DNA of 7,961 bases. Source: Trueperaceae bacterium. Its GTDB lineage: Bacteria > Deinococcota > Deinococci > Deinococcales > Trueperaceae. The translations under genes and the position numbers were made by a program. The stretch is from assembly GCA_007130445.1 (NCBI GenBank), contig SLSM01000136.1, forward strand, positions 1-7,961. Direction: 5' to 3'. This document shows positions 1 to 5,900 of the stretch, piece after piece; positions within the stretch are counted from its first letter, which is position 1, and each line of letters opens with the position of its first letter. Below the pieces are notes generated by a model. That model was given only the letters and a program-made list of their open reading frames with translations. It was not told the DNA's origin and did not search any database.

Positions 1-215
1 AGGTGGCCGGCTGGATCGAGCGCGCCGGCGTGATCACCGACGCCGAGACGCGCCGCTCGCTCTACGCCCAGGCGCTCGCGCGCCTGCACGACGAGGCGCC
101 GTTCATCTACATCGGTACGCCGTTCACGACATTCGCCAGGAGCAGCGACGTCGACGGCTTCTGGATCACCCCGCTGCTCGACACCTTCGACCTGCGCGAC
201 ATCACGCTACGCTGA
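1..215 (+). CDS. ABC transporter solute-binding protein, family 5, C-terminal fragment
   Basis: This is the end of a gene that enters from the left edge; the open frame begins at base 3 and about 70 residues are visible before TGA at 213-215. The visible part has the usual ending of family-5 (peptide/nickel type) binding proteins: a helix of the type RRSLYAQALARLHDEAP, then a strand with FIYIGTPF, then a short tail naming the ligand-cleft region (VDGFWITPLLDTFDLRDITLR). In this family the protein binds oligopeptides, dipeptides or related solutes outside the membrane and delivers them to a DppB/DppC permease pair. Exactly such a pair follows from base 305, which supports the call. The N-terminus, signal peptide and ligand pocket lie outside the window, so the substrate cannot be stated. 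Confidence 0.82.
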   Translation, partial: VAGWIERAGVITDAETRRSLYAQALARLHDEAPFIYIGTPFTTFARSSDVDGFWITPLLDTFDLRDITLR

Positions 216-220
216 CGGCG

Positions 221-283
221 GCGCGCTCGGCGCGCAGCGCGCGGGGGCGGCTGGGGCACGGCGGCCCGGGTCGCCCCCGCGCG
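221..283 (+). terminator. Tandem GC-rich hairpins after the binding-protein gene
   Basis: Two inverted repeats follow the stop codon at 215. The first is GCGCGC (221-226), loop TCG, GCGCGC (230-235). The second is a perfect 12-bp pair, CGCGCGGGGGCG (238-249) with CGCCCCCGCGCG (272-283), around a 22-nt loop. There is no T tract, so it is not a canonical intrinsic terminator. In ABC importer operons a hairpin between binding protein and permease often lowers read-through or protects the upstream mRNA, and that is the inferred role. The local GC skew makes chance hairpins likely, hence the modest confidence. Confidence 0.35.
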
Positions 284-286
284 TCG

Positions 287-292
287 TAGGCT
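287..292 (+). promoter_or_regulatory. Candidate -10 box (TAGGCT) for the DppB-like permease
   Basis: TAGGCT fits the TANNNT pattern and lies 12 nt before the ATG at 305. The gene has no Shine-Dalgarno sequence, so a near-leaderless transcript is a reasonable reading. No convincing -35 hexamer lies 16-18 nt upstream, so this rests on the -10 match and on the same arrangement at other starts in the window. Confidence 0.4.
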
Positions 293-304
293 GACCCTCG
301 TCCC

Positions 305-1243
305 ATGCTCCGATTCGCGCTCACGCAGACCGTCAGCGTCACGATCACCATGGCCGTGGTGCTGTCGCTCGTCTTCGTCGCCATGCGCGCCCTGCCGGGC
401 GACGCCGCGGCCATCCTCGGCGGCCTCGATACCGAGCAGGCGCAGGTCGAGGCGATCCGTCGCGACCTGGGCCTCGACCGGCCGCTGCTGGCCCAGTACG
501 GCGCCTATTGGGGGCAGCTGCTGCGGGGTGACCTGGGCTCGTCGATCCGCGAGCGGCGGCCCGTCACGAGCGTGATCATGGACCGCCTGCCGGTCACGTT
601 GTCGCTGGCCGCGTTCGCGTTCACGCTGTCGCTCGCCGTGGGCATCGGCCTCGGCATGCTCGCGGGTCGCACGCGCGGCAGCGCCACCGACGGCACCACG
701 CTCGCCTTCACCACGGTGGGCCTGGCGCTCCCCGAATTCTGGCTCGGGTTCCTCCTGATCCTGCTCTTCGCCGTGCAGCTCGGTGCGTTCCCGGTGATCG
801 GGTACCCGGTGGAGGGCGACATCGGGGTGCGGCTGTGGCACCTGACGCTGCCGGCCGTGACCCTCGCGATCCCGCGCGCCGCCCAGATCGCGCGCCTCAC
901 GCGAGCGCGGGTGCTCGAGGCGATGGCGGCGGAGTACGTGCGCACCGCCCGCTCGAAGGGCGTGGCGCCACGGGGCGTCACCCGTCATGTGGCGGCCAAC
1001 GCCCTGCCGGGCCTGCTGCCGCTGCTGGCGCTCGAGCTCGGCGGTCTCATCACCGGCACCATCGTCGTGGAGCAGGTGTTCGGGCTGCCCGGCCTCGGCC
1101 TCACGCTGCTCGGCTCGATCGGTGCCCGCGACTACCCCGTGGTGCAGGGCGTGACGATCCTCGCGGTGACGGTCTACATCGGTGTCAACTGGCTCGCCGA
1201 CCTGCTCCAGCTCGTCAGCGACCCGCGCCTGAGGTTCGAGTGA
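305..1243 (+). CDS. ABC transporter permease, DppB-like (peptide/nickel type)
   Basis: This inner-membrane permease of 312 residues forms half of the channel of a binding-protein-dependent importer. The family pattern is clear. A first membrane helix spans about residues 5-27. It is followed by LPGD and the periplasmic segment with DLGLDRP (54-60) and RGDLGSSIRERRPV (74-87), which is diagnostic of DppB-type subunits. Further helices lie near 97-120, 133-160, 180-195, 234-256 and 277-300. The cytoplasmic EAA loop that contacts the ATPase is at about 209-235 (EYVRTARSKGV...ANALPG), followed by VVEQVFGLPGLG (254-265). Length is normal for the family. ATG 305 is the only sensible start, because an in-frame TAG lies at 287-289; there is no SD. 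The stop overlaps the GTG of the next permease. The substrate is inferred only from family: di- or oligopeptides or similar solutes. Confidence 0.93.
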   Translation: MLRFALTQTVSVTITMAVVLSLVFVAMRALPGDAAAILGGLDTEQAQVEAIRRDLGLDRPLLAQYGAYWGQLLRGDLGSSIRERRPVTSVIMDRLPVTLSLAAFAFTLSLAVGIGLGMLAGRTRGSATDGTTLAFTTVGLALPEFWLGFLLILLFAVQLGAFPVIGYPVEGDIGVRLWHLTLPAVTLAIPRAAQIARLTRARVLEAMAAEYVRTARSKGVAPRGVTRHVAANALPGLLPLLALELGGLITGTIVVEQVFGLPGLGLTLLGSIGARDYPVVQGVTILAVTVYIGVNWLADLLQLVSDPRLRFE

Positions 1244-2037
1244 ACCGCGCCCGCATCGGGACCCTGCTGGCGACCCTCATCGTCGCCTCGGCCCTGGTCG
1301 GTCCGCTGCTGGTGCCGCACGATCCGATCCGGCCGAACTACCTGGTGCGCTACGCCGCGCCGTCGGCCGAGCACTGGCTGGGCACCGACGGCTTGGGGCG
1401 CGACGTGCTGGCCAGGTCGCTCGCCGGCGGGCGCGTCTCGCTCGCGATCACGTTGGGCGCGACCGCGCTGGCCGTGCTGCTCGGCCTGGCCACGGGCCTG
1501 GCTGCGGCCGGGCTGCGCGGCCTCACCGACGTCGTGCTCACGCGCGGCTTCGACGCGCTGCTGGCGTTCCCCGGCTTCCTGCTGGTGCTGCTGCTCGTGA
1601 CGATCCTCGGCGGTGGCGTCTGGCAGACGGTGTTGGCGCTCGGCGTGGCGGGTTCGCCGCTGTTCTTCCGGCTGGTCCGGGCGTACACGCGCTCGGAGCT
1701 GCGGCGCGACTACGTCCTGGCAGGCACCGCGTTGGGGGCGTCGCGCGCGCGGCTCCTGTTCCGGCACGCGTTGCCGAACTTCCTCGGCGCGCTGGCGGTG
1801 CAGGCGGCCTCGACGGCGGCGACCTTCCTGCTCGTCGAGGCCTCGCTGTCGTTCCTGGGCCTGGGCGTGCCGCTGCCCACACCCTCGTGGGGCAACGTGC
1901 TGCAAGACGCCCGTTCGTACCTGACGCGCCAGCCATGGGCGGCGATGGGGCCGGGCCTGGTGCTCGCCACCGCGGCGCTGTCGCTGCAGTTCCTGTCCGA
2001 CGGCTTCCGCGACCGCCTCGACCGCGCCTCGCGCTGA
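1240..2037 (+). CDS. ABC transporter permease, DppC-like
   Basis: This is the second channel subunit (265 residues), partner of the preceding DppB-like protein. It starts at GTG 1240 in a GTGA overlap with the upstream stop, with TGAGG at 1230-1234 as a likely SD five bases before, so translation is probably coupled. After one N-terminal helix (about 5-25) it has the DppC hallmark HWLGTDGLGRDVLARSLAGG (45-64), helices near 67-92, 105-125, 127-147, 182-202 and 233-252, the EAA loop at about 156-180 (RRDYVLAGTALGAS...HALPN), and EASLSFLGLGVPLPTPSWG (200-218). It is somewhat shorter than many DppC proteins because the N-terminal cytoplasmic tail is brief. No ATP-binding gene follows; the next gene is a hydrolase. 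The ATPases must therefore be encoded elsewhere or upstream of the window. Confidence 0.93.
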   Translation: MNRARIGTLLATLIVASALVGPLLVPHDPIRPNYLVRYAAPSAEHWLGTDGLGRDVLARSLAGGRVSLAITLGATALAVLLGLATGLAAAGLRGLTDVVLTRGFDALLAFPGFLLVLLLVTILGGGVWQTVLALGVAGSPLFFRLVRAYTRSELRRDYVLAGTALGASRARLLFRHALPNFLGALAVQAASTAATFLLVEASLSFLGLGVPLPTPSWGNVLQDARSYLTRQPWAAMGPGLVLATAALSLQFLSDGFRDRLDRASR

Positions 2038-2059
2038 CGTTGTCGTGAAGCGCCGGGCG

Positions 2060-2065
2060 TAGGCT
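2060..2065 (+). promoter_or_regulatory. Candidate leaderless -10 box (TAGGCT) for the hydrolase
   Basis: TAGGCT lies 8 nt before the ATG at 2074, the spacing expected when transcription starts at or next to the start codon. It is the same hexamer as the one at 287-292. A possible -35 element, TTGTCG at 2040-2045, is only 14 nt upstream, which is too close for a standard sigma-70 promoter. There is no useful SD before this ATG. Confidence 0.45.
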
Positions 2066-2073
2066 GTCAGGCG

Positions 2074-3399
2074 ATGCGATCCGTGCGACCCGATCCGCTC
2101 GTCCCCGGCGACACGCCCCCCGGAGCCCCTGCCCTCGCCGCGCGCGGACCGCACCCCGTCGGCGTGCGGACGCTGAGGTGGCGCATCGCCGACGCGCTCG
2201 ATGTGGAGGCCACCCTCGCCGCGAACGAGCCGCGCCGCGGGCCGCGCGAGCTCACGGTCGAGGCCTGGTACCCGGCGGCCGTGGCCGAGGGGGCGTTCGC
2301 CGTGTACCGAGACCATCTGGGTCGCGGCCTGGAGGACCCGGAGCGACCACCCGTGCCCTTCGAGCGCGTCGGGCGCGCCTACCGCGACGCCCCGGCCATG
2401 CGCTCGCGCGTTCCGCTGGTGGTGGTGTCGCACGGTTACCCGGGCTCGCGCTACCTGCTCTCGTGGCTCGGCGAGCACCTGGCGAGCAAGGGCTACGCGG
2501 TGCTCGCCGCCGATCACGCCGGCAGCACCCACGGCGACATGGGCCCGGCGTTGGGCGCCCTGTACCACCGTCCGCTCGACATCGCGGCGGTGCTCGACGC
2601 GGCCGCCGCGTGGGGCCGAGATCACCCCGACCTGGCTGGTGCCTGGGACGCCTCGAGCGCGGCGCTGGCCGGGTACTCGATGGGCGGGTACGGCGCCCTG
2701 GTAGCGCTCGGCGCCGGCCTGGCCGAGGATGCCTTCGACGACCCGTACGTGCGCGACACGCCGCTGCACGGCGAGGTGCTCTCGCCGCTGCGCTCGGGCG
2801 ATCCGTTCCACGACGCGCTCGTTGCGCGCGTGGCGCCCCGCGTGCGCGCCGCGGTGCTGTTCGCCCCCTGGGGCGGCCACCGCGTCTGGGACGCCCGCTC
2901 GCTGGCCTTCGTACGCACCCCGTTGTTGATCGCCGGCGGCAGCGAAGACGACGTCTCGGACTACGGCGGCGGCATCCGGCGCGTCTGGCGCGACGCGACC
3001 TCGGCGCCGCGCGACCTGCTCACCTTCGAGCTGGCGCGCCACAACGTCGGCCCGATCCCTCCACCGCCCGAGGCTGCGGCGCCGGGTCGCGAGGACGACT
3101 GGTGGCACTACGCCGACCCGGTCTGGGACCCCTGGCGGGTGCTCGGCGTGTTGCAGCACGCCTGTACGGCGTTCCTGGGGCACCACCTCCGTGGCGAGGA
3201 CCTGGGCGGCTACCTCGAGGGCGCCGCGCGGGCGACCGCGGCCGCCCGCGGCGATCGCGGGGCGCCCTTGCTCCCGAGCGTCGAGGGCGACGACGACCCC
3301 CGCATCTGGCCCGGGTTCGCCCCCCGCACGTCCGTGGGTCTGCGGTTCGAGCGGCGCACGACCAACGCGCCCTCCCCCCGGGTCGACCCGGGCGTATGA
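2074..3399 (+). CDS. Alpha/beta hydrolase, dienelactone hydrolase / PAF-acetylhydrolase-like
   Basis: This protein of 441 residues has an alpha/beta-hydrolase core. Visible elements in order are: an N-terminal beta region beginning GPHPVGVRTLRW (25-36) and ELTVEAWYPA (59-68), as in predicted dienelactone hydrolases and PAF-acetylhydrolase-type esterases; PLVVVSHGYPGSR (114-126), carrying the oxyanion-hole HG motif; the nucleophile elbow GYSMGG (200-205) with Ser202; the acid-side loop GGSEDDVSD (288-296), where Asp292 or Asp293 is the likely acid; and His323 in ARHNVGP as the likely catalytic base. A long lid-like insertion with acidic and aromatic residues lies at about 215-275. There is no signal peptide or membrane helix, so it is probably cytoplasmic. 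Such enzymes cleave esters or lactones; the substrate is not readable here. It begins 36 bp after the permease pair but has its own likely promoter, so a joint role is uncertain. The TGA stop overlaps the next promoter. Confidence 0.85.
   Translation: MRSVRPDPLVPGDTPPGAPALAARGPHPVGVRTLRWRIADALDVEATLAANEPRRGPRELTVEAWYPAAVAEGAFAVYRDHLGRGLEDPERPPVPFERVGRAYRDAPAMRSRVPLVVVSHGYPGSRYLLSWLGEHLASKGYAVLAADHAGSTHGDMGPALGALYHRPLDIAAVLDAAAAWGRDHPDLAGAWDASSAALAGYSMGGYGALVALGAGLAEDAFDDPYVRDTPLHGEVLSPLRSGDPFHDALVARVAPRVRAAVLFAPWGGHRVWDARSLAFVRTPLLIAGGSEDDVSDYGGGIRRVWRDATSAPRDLLTFELARHNVGPIPPPPEAAAPGREDDWWHYADPVWDPWRVLGVLQHACTAFLGHHLRGEDLGGYLEGAARATAAARGDRGAPLLPSVEGDDDPRIWPGFAPRTSVGLRFERRTTNAPSPRVDPGV
3377..3392. 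repeat. 16-bp perfect palindrome before the small-protein gene
   Basis: CCCGGGTCGACCCGGG is fully self-complementary. It sits within the last codons of the hydrolase, ending two bases before the -10 box at 3395. Its position over the -35 region of that promoter would suit an operator. It could equally be chance in GC-rich coding sequence, since one such palindrome in 8 kb is not unexpected. Confidence 0.35.
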
Positions 3400-3400
3400 T
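3395..3400 (+). promoter_or_regulatory. Likely leaderless -10 box (TATGAT) for the 108-residue protein
   Basis: TATGAT differs from the TATAAT consensus at one base and lies 7 nt before the ATG at 3408, as in leaderless transcripts. The hydrolase stop codon TGA (3397-3399) lies inside this hexamer. No SD precedes any of the nearby ATGs. No clear -35 element is seen; the GC palindrome at 3377-3392 occupies that region. Confidence 0.5.
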
Positions 3401-3407
3401 GCGCCGC

Positions 3408-3734
3408 ATGGCAACCTGGCTCCTCTCCGCCGACGGGCAGCTCGTGAACCTCGACGTCCTGGAGCACCTGGACGTGCTCGACGTGTTCCCCGAGGACGCC
3501 CCAGCCGAGTCCGTGACCTCGGGCGAGGCGCAGCCTGCCTACACCGAGCTCGTGGCGTTCATGCCGTCTGGCAACGAACTGGTGCTGTTCGACGACGAGG
3601 ACGCGGACGTCGTGATGCACGCGTTCGACCTGCTCAAGCGCTACCTGGTGTCGCCGCAGTTCGAGGCGGTGCACGCTGGTCAGGTGCTCAGCGTGCAGGA
3701 CCTGATCGACCTGGCGGGCGCCCAGAAGAACTGA
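3408..3734 (+). CDS. Small acidic conserved-type hypothetical protein
   Basis: The product has 108 residues and no recognised function. It begins MATWLLSADGQLVNLDVLEHLDVLDV. The pattern W-x4-DG-x-LVNLD recalls small bacterial proteins in which an N-terminal beta-hairpin leads into a second hairpin and a helix. Here a strand with TELVAFMPSGNELVLFDDE (about 46-64) is followed by a helix, ADVVMHAFDLLKRYL (about 66-80), and an amphipathic C-terminal end. It is strongly acidic, with no signal peptide, membrane helix or cysteine. ATGs at 3396 and 3399 are in frame but fall within the -10 box, so 3408 is preferred. It starts 8 bp after the hydrolase stop, a conserved-looking pairing worth testing. 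The reading frame is supported by third-position GC like that of its neighbours and by the promoter. Confidence 0.72.
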   Translation: MATWLLSADGQLVNLDVLEHLDVLDVFPEDAPAESVTSGEAQPAYTELVAFMPSGNELVLFDDEDADVVMHAFDLLKRYLVSPQFEAVHAGQVLSVQDLIDLAGAQKN

Positions 3735-3753
3735 GCAGCACGGGCTTCGGTCC

Positions 3754-4479
3754 TCAACCGAGACGAACGAGCGCGGACGCGTAGGCCTCGACGGGTCCGC
3801 CCAACGAGTCGGTCACGTCGCGCGCCGCCTCGAGCACGGCGCGCTCCAAGCGCGGGAGTTCCGCCTCGGTGAACCGCGCCGAAGGCCCGGCCAGACTCAG
3901 CGCCCCGAGGAAGTCGCCGGCGGCGTCGAAGACCGGGGCCGACACGGCAGCGGTCTGGACGATGGTGCGGCCGGCGACCGAGCGCGCCACGAAGCGCTCG
4001 CGCGTATCCTTGCCGGCCTCGGCCGCCTCGGTGAACGCAGCGATGACCCTGCCGGACGCGCCGGTGTCGTACGGAAACTGGGTTCCGACGCGTAGGAAGT
4101 GCAGCAGTTGGTGCCGCATCGAGTGCACGCGGTGGAGGCACACCCGCACATCGCCCTCGCGAACGTAGAGCGAGGCGCTCTCGCCCGTCGCGGCCGACAG
4201 GCGCTCGAGCACGGGCATGACGTGGTCACCGAGGTGGAAACTCGCCTGGTAGCGCGCCCCGAGGCGGAAGAGCGCGGGTCCCAGCCGGTACGCGCCGTCA
4301 CCGCTGCGCTGCAGGCAGCCGGCGCGCTCGAGCGAGGCGGCGAGTCGCAAGACGGTGCTCTTGATCAGCCCCGTGCGGCGCGCAAGCTCACCGAGCGACA
4401 GCGCGGTATCGCCGTCCTGGAAGGCTTCGACGATGGCGATGGCGCGGTCGACCGCGGCCACGCCGTCTCGGTGGGACAT
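3754..4479 (-). CDS. IclR-family transcriptional regulator
   Basis: This DNA-binding regulator has 241 residues, a normal length for the family. The N-terminal winged helix-turn-helix covers about residues 7-67: AVDRAIAIVEAF, then LSLGELARRTGLIKSTVLRLAASLERAG (28-54) as helix-turn-helix, then the wing GAYRLGPAL (62-70). The effector-binding domain follows from about 80 to 225, with the typical VRVCLHRVHS (111-120), the glycine-rich DTGASGRVIAAF (138-149) and the SAPVFDAAGDFLGALSLAGP segment (180-199). IclR proteins bind palindromes near divergent promoters and respond to a small metabolite. The gene is divergent from the M20 peptidase, with a perfect palindrome between them, so it probably controls that gene, the importer after it and itself. 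A GTG at 4509 would add ten residues, but ATG 4479 has AGGAGG five bases upstream. It ends 19 bp from the convergent small-protein gene. Confidence 0.93.
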   Translation of the reverse strand: MSHRDGVAAVDRAIAIVEAFQDGDTALSLGELARRTGLIKSTVLRLAASLERAGCLQRSGDGAYRLGPALFRLGARYQASFHLGDHVMPVLERLSAATGESASLYVREGDVRVCLHRVHSMRHQLLHFLRVGTQFPYDTGASGRVIAAFTEAAEAGKDTRERFVARSVAGRTIVQTAAVSAPVFDAAGDFLGALSLAGPSARFTEAELPRLERAVLEAARDVTDSLGGPVEAYASALVRLG

Positions 4480-4484
4480 CGGTT

Positions 4485-4490
4485 CCTCCT
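4485..4490 (-). promoter_or_regulatory. Strong Shine-Dalgarno deciding the IclR start
   Basis: On the minus strand the bases read AGGAGG, followed by AACCG and then ATG at 4479. This near-ideal site falls inside the longer frame beginning at GTG 4509, which argues that the longer start is not used. Confidence 0.75.
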
Positions 4491-4534
4491 CGGCGCACCA
4501 CGTTGACACGCGGGCGCCCGGTGGTGTTCACTGC

Positions 4535-4540
4535 AGCATA
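4535..4540 (-). promoter_or_regulatory. Candidate -10 box (TATGCT) for the IclR gene
   Basis: On the minus strand the hexamer TATGCT fits TANNNT. A start about 7 nt downstream (near 4528) would give a leader of about 48 nt that includes the AGGAGG site. The palindromic region at 4549-4577 would then cover the -35 zone, so IclR binding there could repress its own gene. No good -35 hexamer is seen. Confidence 0.4.
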
Positions 4541-4548
4541 TCGGATTT

Positions 4549-4577
4549 GCAACGCCGTTGCGCTAAGCGCAACGGCG
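4549..4577. promoter_or_regulatory. Palindromic operator candidate in the IclR/M20 divergent region
   Basis: A perfect inverted repeat of 12-bp arms, CGCCGTTGCGCT (4553-4564) and AGCGCAACGGCG (4566-4577), surrounds a single central A at 4565. A second perfect palindrome, GCAACGCCGTTGC (4549-4561), overlaps its left arm. GCAAC, GTTGC and GCAAC thus alternate at 4549, 4557 and 4569. IclR-type operators are commonly palindromes of this size next to the divergent gene. The site lies 18 bp upstream of the first ATG of the M20 leader and just upstream of the candidate IclR -10 box. If it is transcribed it would also form a stable hairpin 5 bases before the SD at 4583. That IclR binds here is inference from position and symmetry. 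Confidence 0.65.
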
Positions 4578-4594
4578 GGACCGGAAGGGGTTCG

Positions 4595-4642
4595 ATGATC
4601 GCCATCGCCGCCACCCATGGCCACAGCGAGGCCGCCCGATGA
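4595..4642 (+). CDS. Possible 15-codon leader ORF overlapping the M20 start
   Basis: ATG 4595 opens a 15-residue frame (MIAIAATHGHSEAAR) whose TGA at 4640-4642 overlaps the M20 start ATG at 4639 as ATGA. GGAAGGGG at 4583-4590 is a fair SD four bases before it. This layout would couple translation of the peptidase to the leader. No known leader peptide is recognised and there is no run of one regulatory codon. The M20 gene also has its own weak SD (GCGAGG, 4626-4631), so the ORF may be fortuitous. Confidence 0.3.
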   Translation: MIAIAATHGHSEAAR

Positions 4643-5823
4643 GCGCGCCTGGCCTCGTCGCGACCGACGCCGTCGCCGCGGCCGTACACGCACAACGCGC
4701 AGAGCTCGAGGCCTTCGCCCTCGACCTCCACGCGCACCCGGAGACGGCGTTCGAGGAGCGCCGCTCCGCCGGCCGGCTCGTCGCTGCCCTGCAGGGCGCC
4801 GGCTTCGAGGTCGAGACGCCCGTGGCCGATCTCGAGACCGCCTTCGTCGCCCGCCACCGCTTCGGCCCCGGCGGCCCGAGCGTCGCGCTGATCGCCGAGT
4901 ACGACGCGCTGCCGAACCTCGGACACGCCTGCGGTCACAACCTGATCAGCGCCGCGTCGCTCGGCGCGGCCCGCGCCCTTCGCACCGAGCTCGACGCGAC
5001 CAGCGGTGAGCTGCTCGTGATCGGCACCCCGGCCGAAGAGGGCGGCGGCGGCAAGATCCTGATGCTGCGCGCCGGCGTGTTCGACGGCGTCGACGCCGCC
5101 ATGATGTTCCACCCCGGCGCACGCACGATGACCGTGCGCGGGGCGCTCGCCGCCACGCGCGTGACCATGCGCTTCTACGGCAAGGCCGCGCACGCGGCCG
5201 CGGCGCCGCACCTCGGGATCAACGCCCTGGACGCCTGCATCCAGACCTTCAACGCCGTGAACGCCCTGCGCCAGCACGTGCGCGACGAGACCCGCATCCA
5301 CGGCGTCATCACCCACGGCGGCGACGCACCGAACATCACCCCGGCCTACGCCGAGGCGAAGTTCATCATCCGCCACCGCAGTCACGCCTACGTCGACGTG
5401 CTCAAGGAGCGCGTGTACGCCGCTGCGCGCGGGTCCGCCGCAGCGGTCGGCGCCACGGTCGAGTTCGAGGAAGGGCTCGCGTACGCCGAGCGCAAGATCA
5501 ACCGGACGCTCGCGGCGCGCTTCGCGGCGCACCTCGAGGCGCAGGGCGAGCCCGTGGTCGAGCCGTTGGCGGTCGGCGGCGTCGGGTCGTCGGACTTCGG
5601 CAACCTCTCGCAGGCGCTGCCCGCCATCCATCCGTACATCGCCATGGTGCCCGAGGGGACCTCGGCGCACACGCCCGAGTTCGCCGCAGCCGCGGCCTCG
5701 AGCGCCGGCATGCGCGCCCTCCACCTGGCCGCCACCGCCCTCGCGCTGACCGCAGCCGACCTGTTCCGCGACCCCGACGTCCTCACCGCAGCCGCGGCCG
5801 AGTTCCGAGGGGACGCAGCGTGA
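4639..5823 (+). CDS. M20 family metallopeptidase / amidohydrolase, PM20D2-AbgB type
   Basis: This is a zinc- or manganese-type hydrolase of 394 residues, expected to be cytoplasmic; no signal peptide is seen. It opens with LHAHPETAFEE (30-40). It has AEYDALPNLGHACGHNL (86-102), carrying likely metal ligands Cys98 and His100; GTPAEEGGGGK (129-139), with Glu133/Glu134 as catalytic base and ligand; MFHPG (156-160), with His158; and SAHTPEF (342-348), with His344. The dimerisation domain runs from about 168 to 285, beginning near GKAAHAAAAPHLGINALDA. GVGSSDFGNLSQALPAIHPY (314-333) resembles the PM20D2 (beta-alanyl-lysine dipeptidase) and AbgB (p-aminobenzoyl-glutamate hydrolase) branch. The likely reaction is hydrolysis of an amide bond in a dipeptide or N-acyl amino acid. 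It lies divergent from the IclR gene and 77 bp before a peptide-binding protein, so it probably processes what that importer brings in. The exact substrate is not determined. Confidence 0.92.
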   Translation: MSAPGLVATDAVAAAVHAQRAELEAFALDLHAHPETAFEERRSAGRLVAALQGAGFEVETPVADLETAFVARHRFGPGGPSVALIAEYDALPNLGHACGHNLISAASLGAARALRTELDATSGELLVIGTPAEEGGGGKILMLRAGVFDGVDAAMMFHPGARTMTVRGALAATRVTMRFYGKAAHAAAAPHLGINALDACIQTFNAVNALRQHVRDETRIHGVITHGGDAPNITPAYAEAKFIIRHRSHAYVDVLKERVYAAARGSAAAVGATVEFEEGLAYAERKINRTLAARFAAHLEAQGEPVVEPLAVGGVGSSDFGNLSQALPAIHPYIAMVPEGTSAHTPEFAAAAASSAGMRALHLAATALALTAADLFRDPDVLTAAAAEFRGDAA

Positions 5824-5888
5824 TCGTGTCCGCCACGAGCCCCACGCCAGCCCGCCCGGCGCGGATCCGCCGCGCCACCCCCGTCCCG

Positions 5889-5894
5889 AGGAGG
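5889..5894 (+). promoter_or_regulatory. Shine-Dalgarno deciding the binding-protein start
   Basis: AGGAGG with a 6-nt spacer precedes ATG 5901. A longer frame could begin at GTG 5820, overlapping the M20 stop, but it would put 27 arginine- and proline-rich residues before a normal signal peptide. The SD and the signal peptide both favour 5901. Confidence 0.75.
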
Positions 5895-5900
5895 ACCCAC

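Noticed and set aside
107..988. Long minus-strand open frames opposite the permease genes, and similar frames at 1174-3414 and 5388-7451
   Set aside because: They read as arginine-, glycine- and histidine-rich low-complexity products typical of antisense frames in GC-rich DNA, and lie opposite genes with clear family motifs.
3396..3401. In-frame ATGs at 3396 and 3399 as starts of the small protein
   Set aside because: Both fall within the TATGAT box and have no SD; ATG 3408 has the right spacing for a leaderless start.
3747..3761. Small hairpin TCGGT/ACCGA between the convergent small-protein and IclR genes
   Set aside because: Only five base pairs, with no T tract on either side, and it overlaps the IclR stop; too weak to call a terminator.
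4503..4508. Perfect TTGACA that could be a -35 box for the M20 gene
   Set aside because: No -10-like hexamer lies 16-18 nt downstream; the bases at 4526-4531 read GTTCAC. TATCGG at 4539 is both too far and a poor match. The M20 promoter stays unassigned.
4479..4509. GTG start at 4509 adding ten residues to the IclR protein
   Set aside because: The strong AGGAGG at 4485-4490 lies inside the extension and points to ATG 4479, which also gives a normal N-terminus for the family.
5857..5876. GC-rich imperfect inverted repeat around GGATCC between the M20 and binding-protein genes
   Set aside because: Arms are short and interrupted, and similar repeats are expected by chance at this base composition; the rest of 5824-5900 holds only the SD.
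5820..5900. GTG start at 5820 for the second binding protein, overlapping the M20 stop
   Set aside because: The extra 27 residues are proline- and arginine-rich and would precede a complete signal peptide; ATG 5901 has its own AGGAGG.
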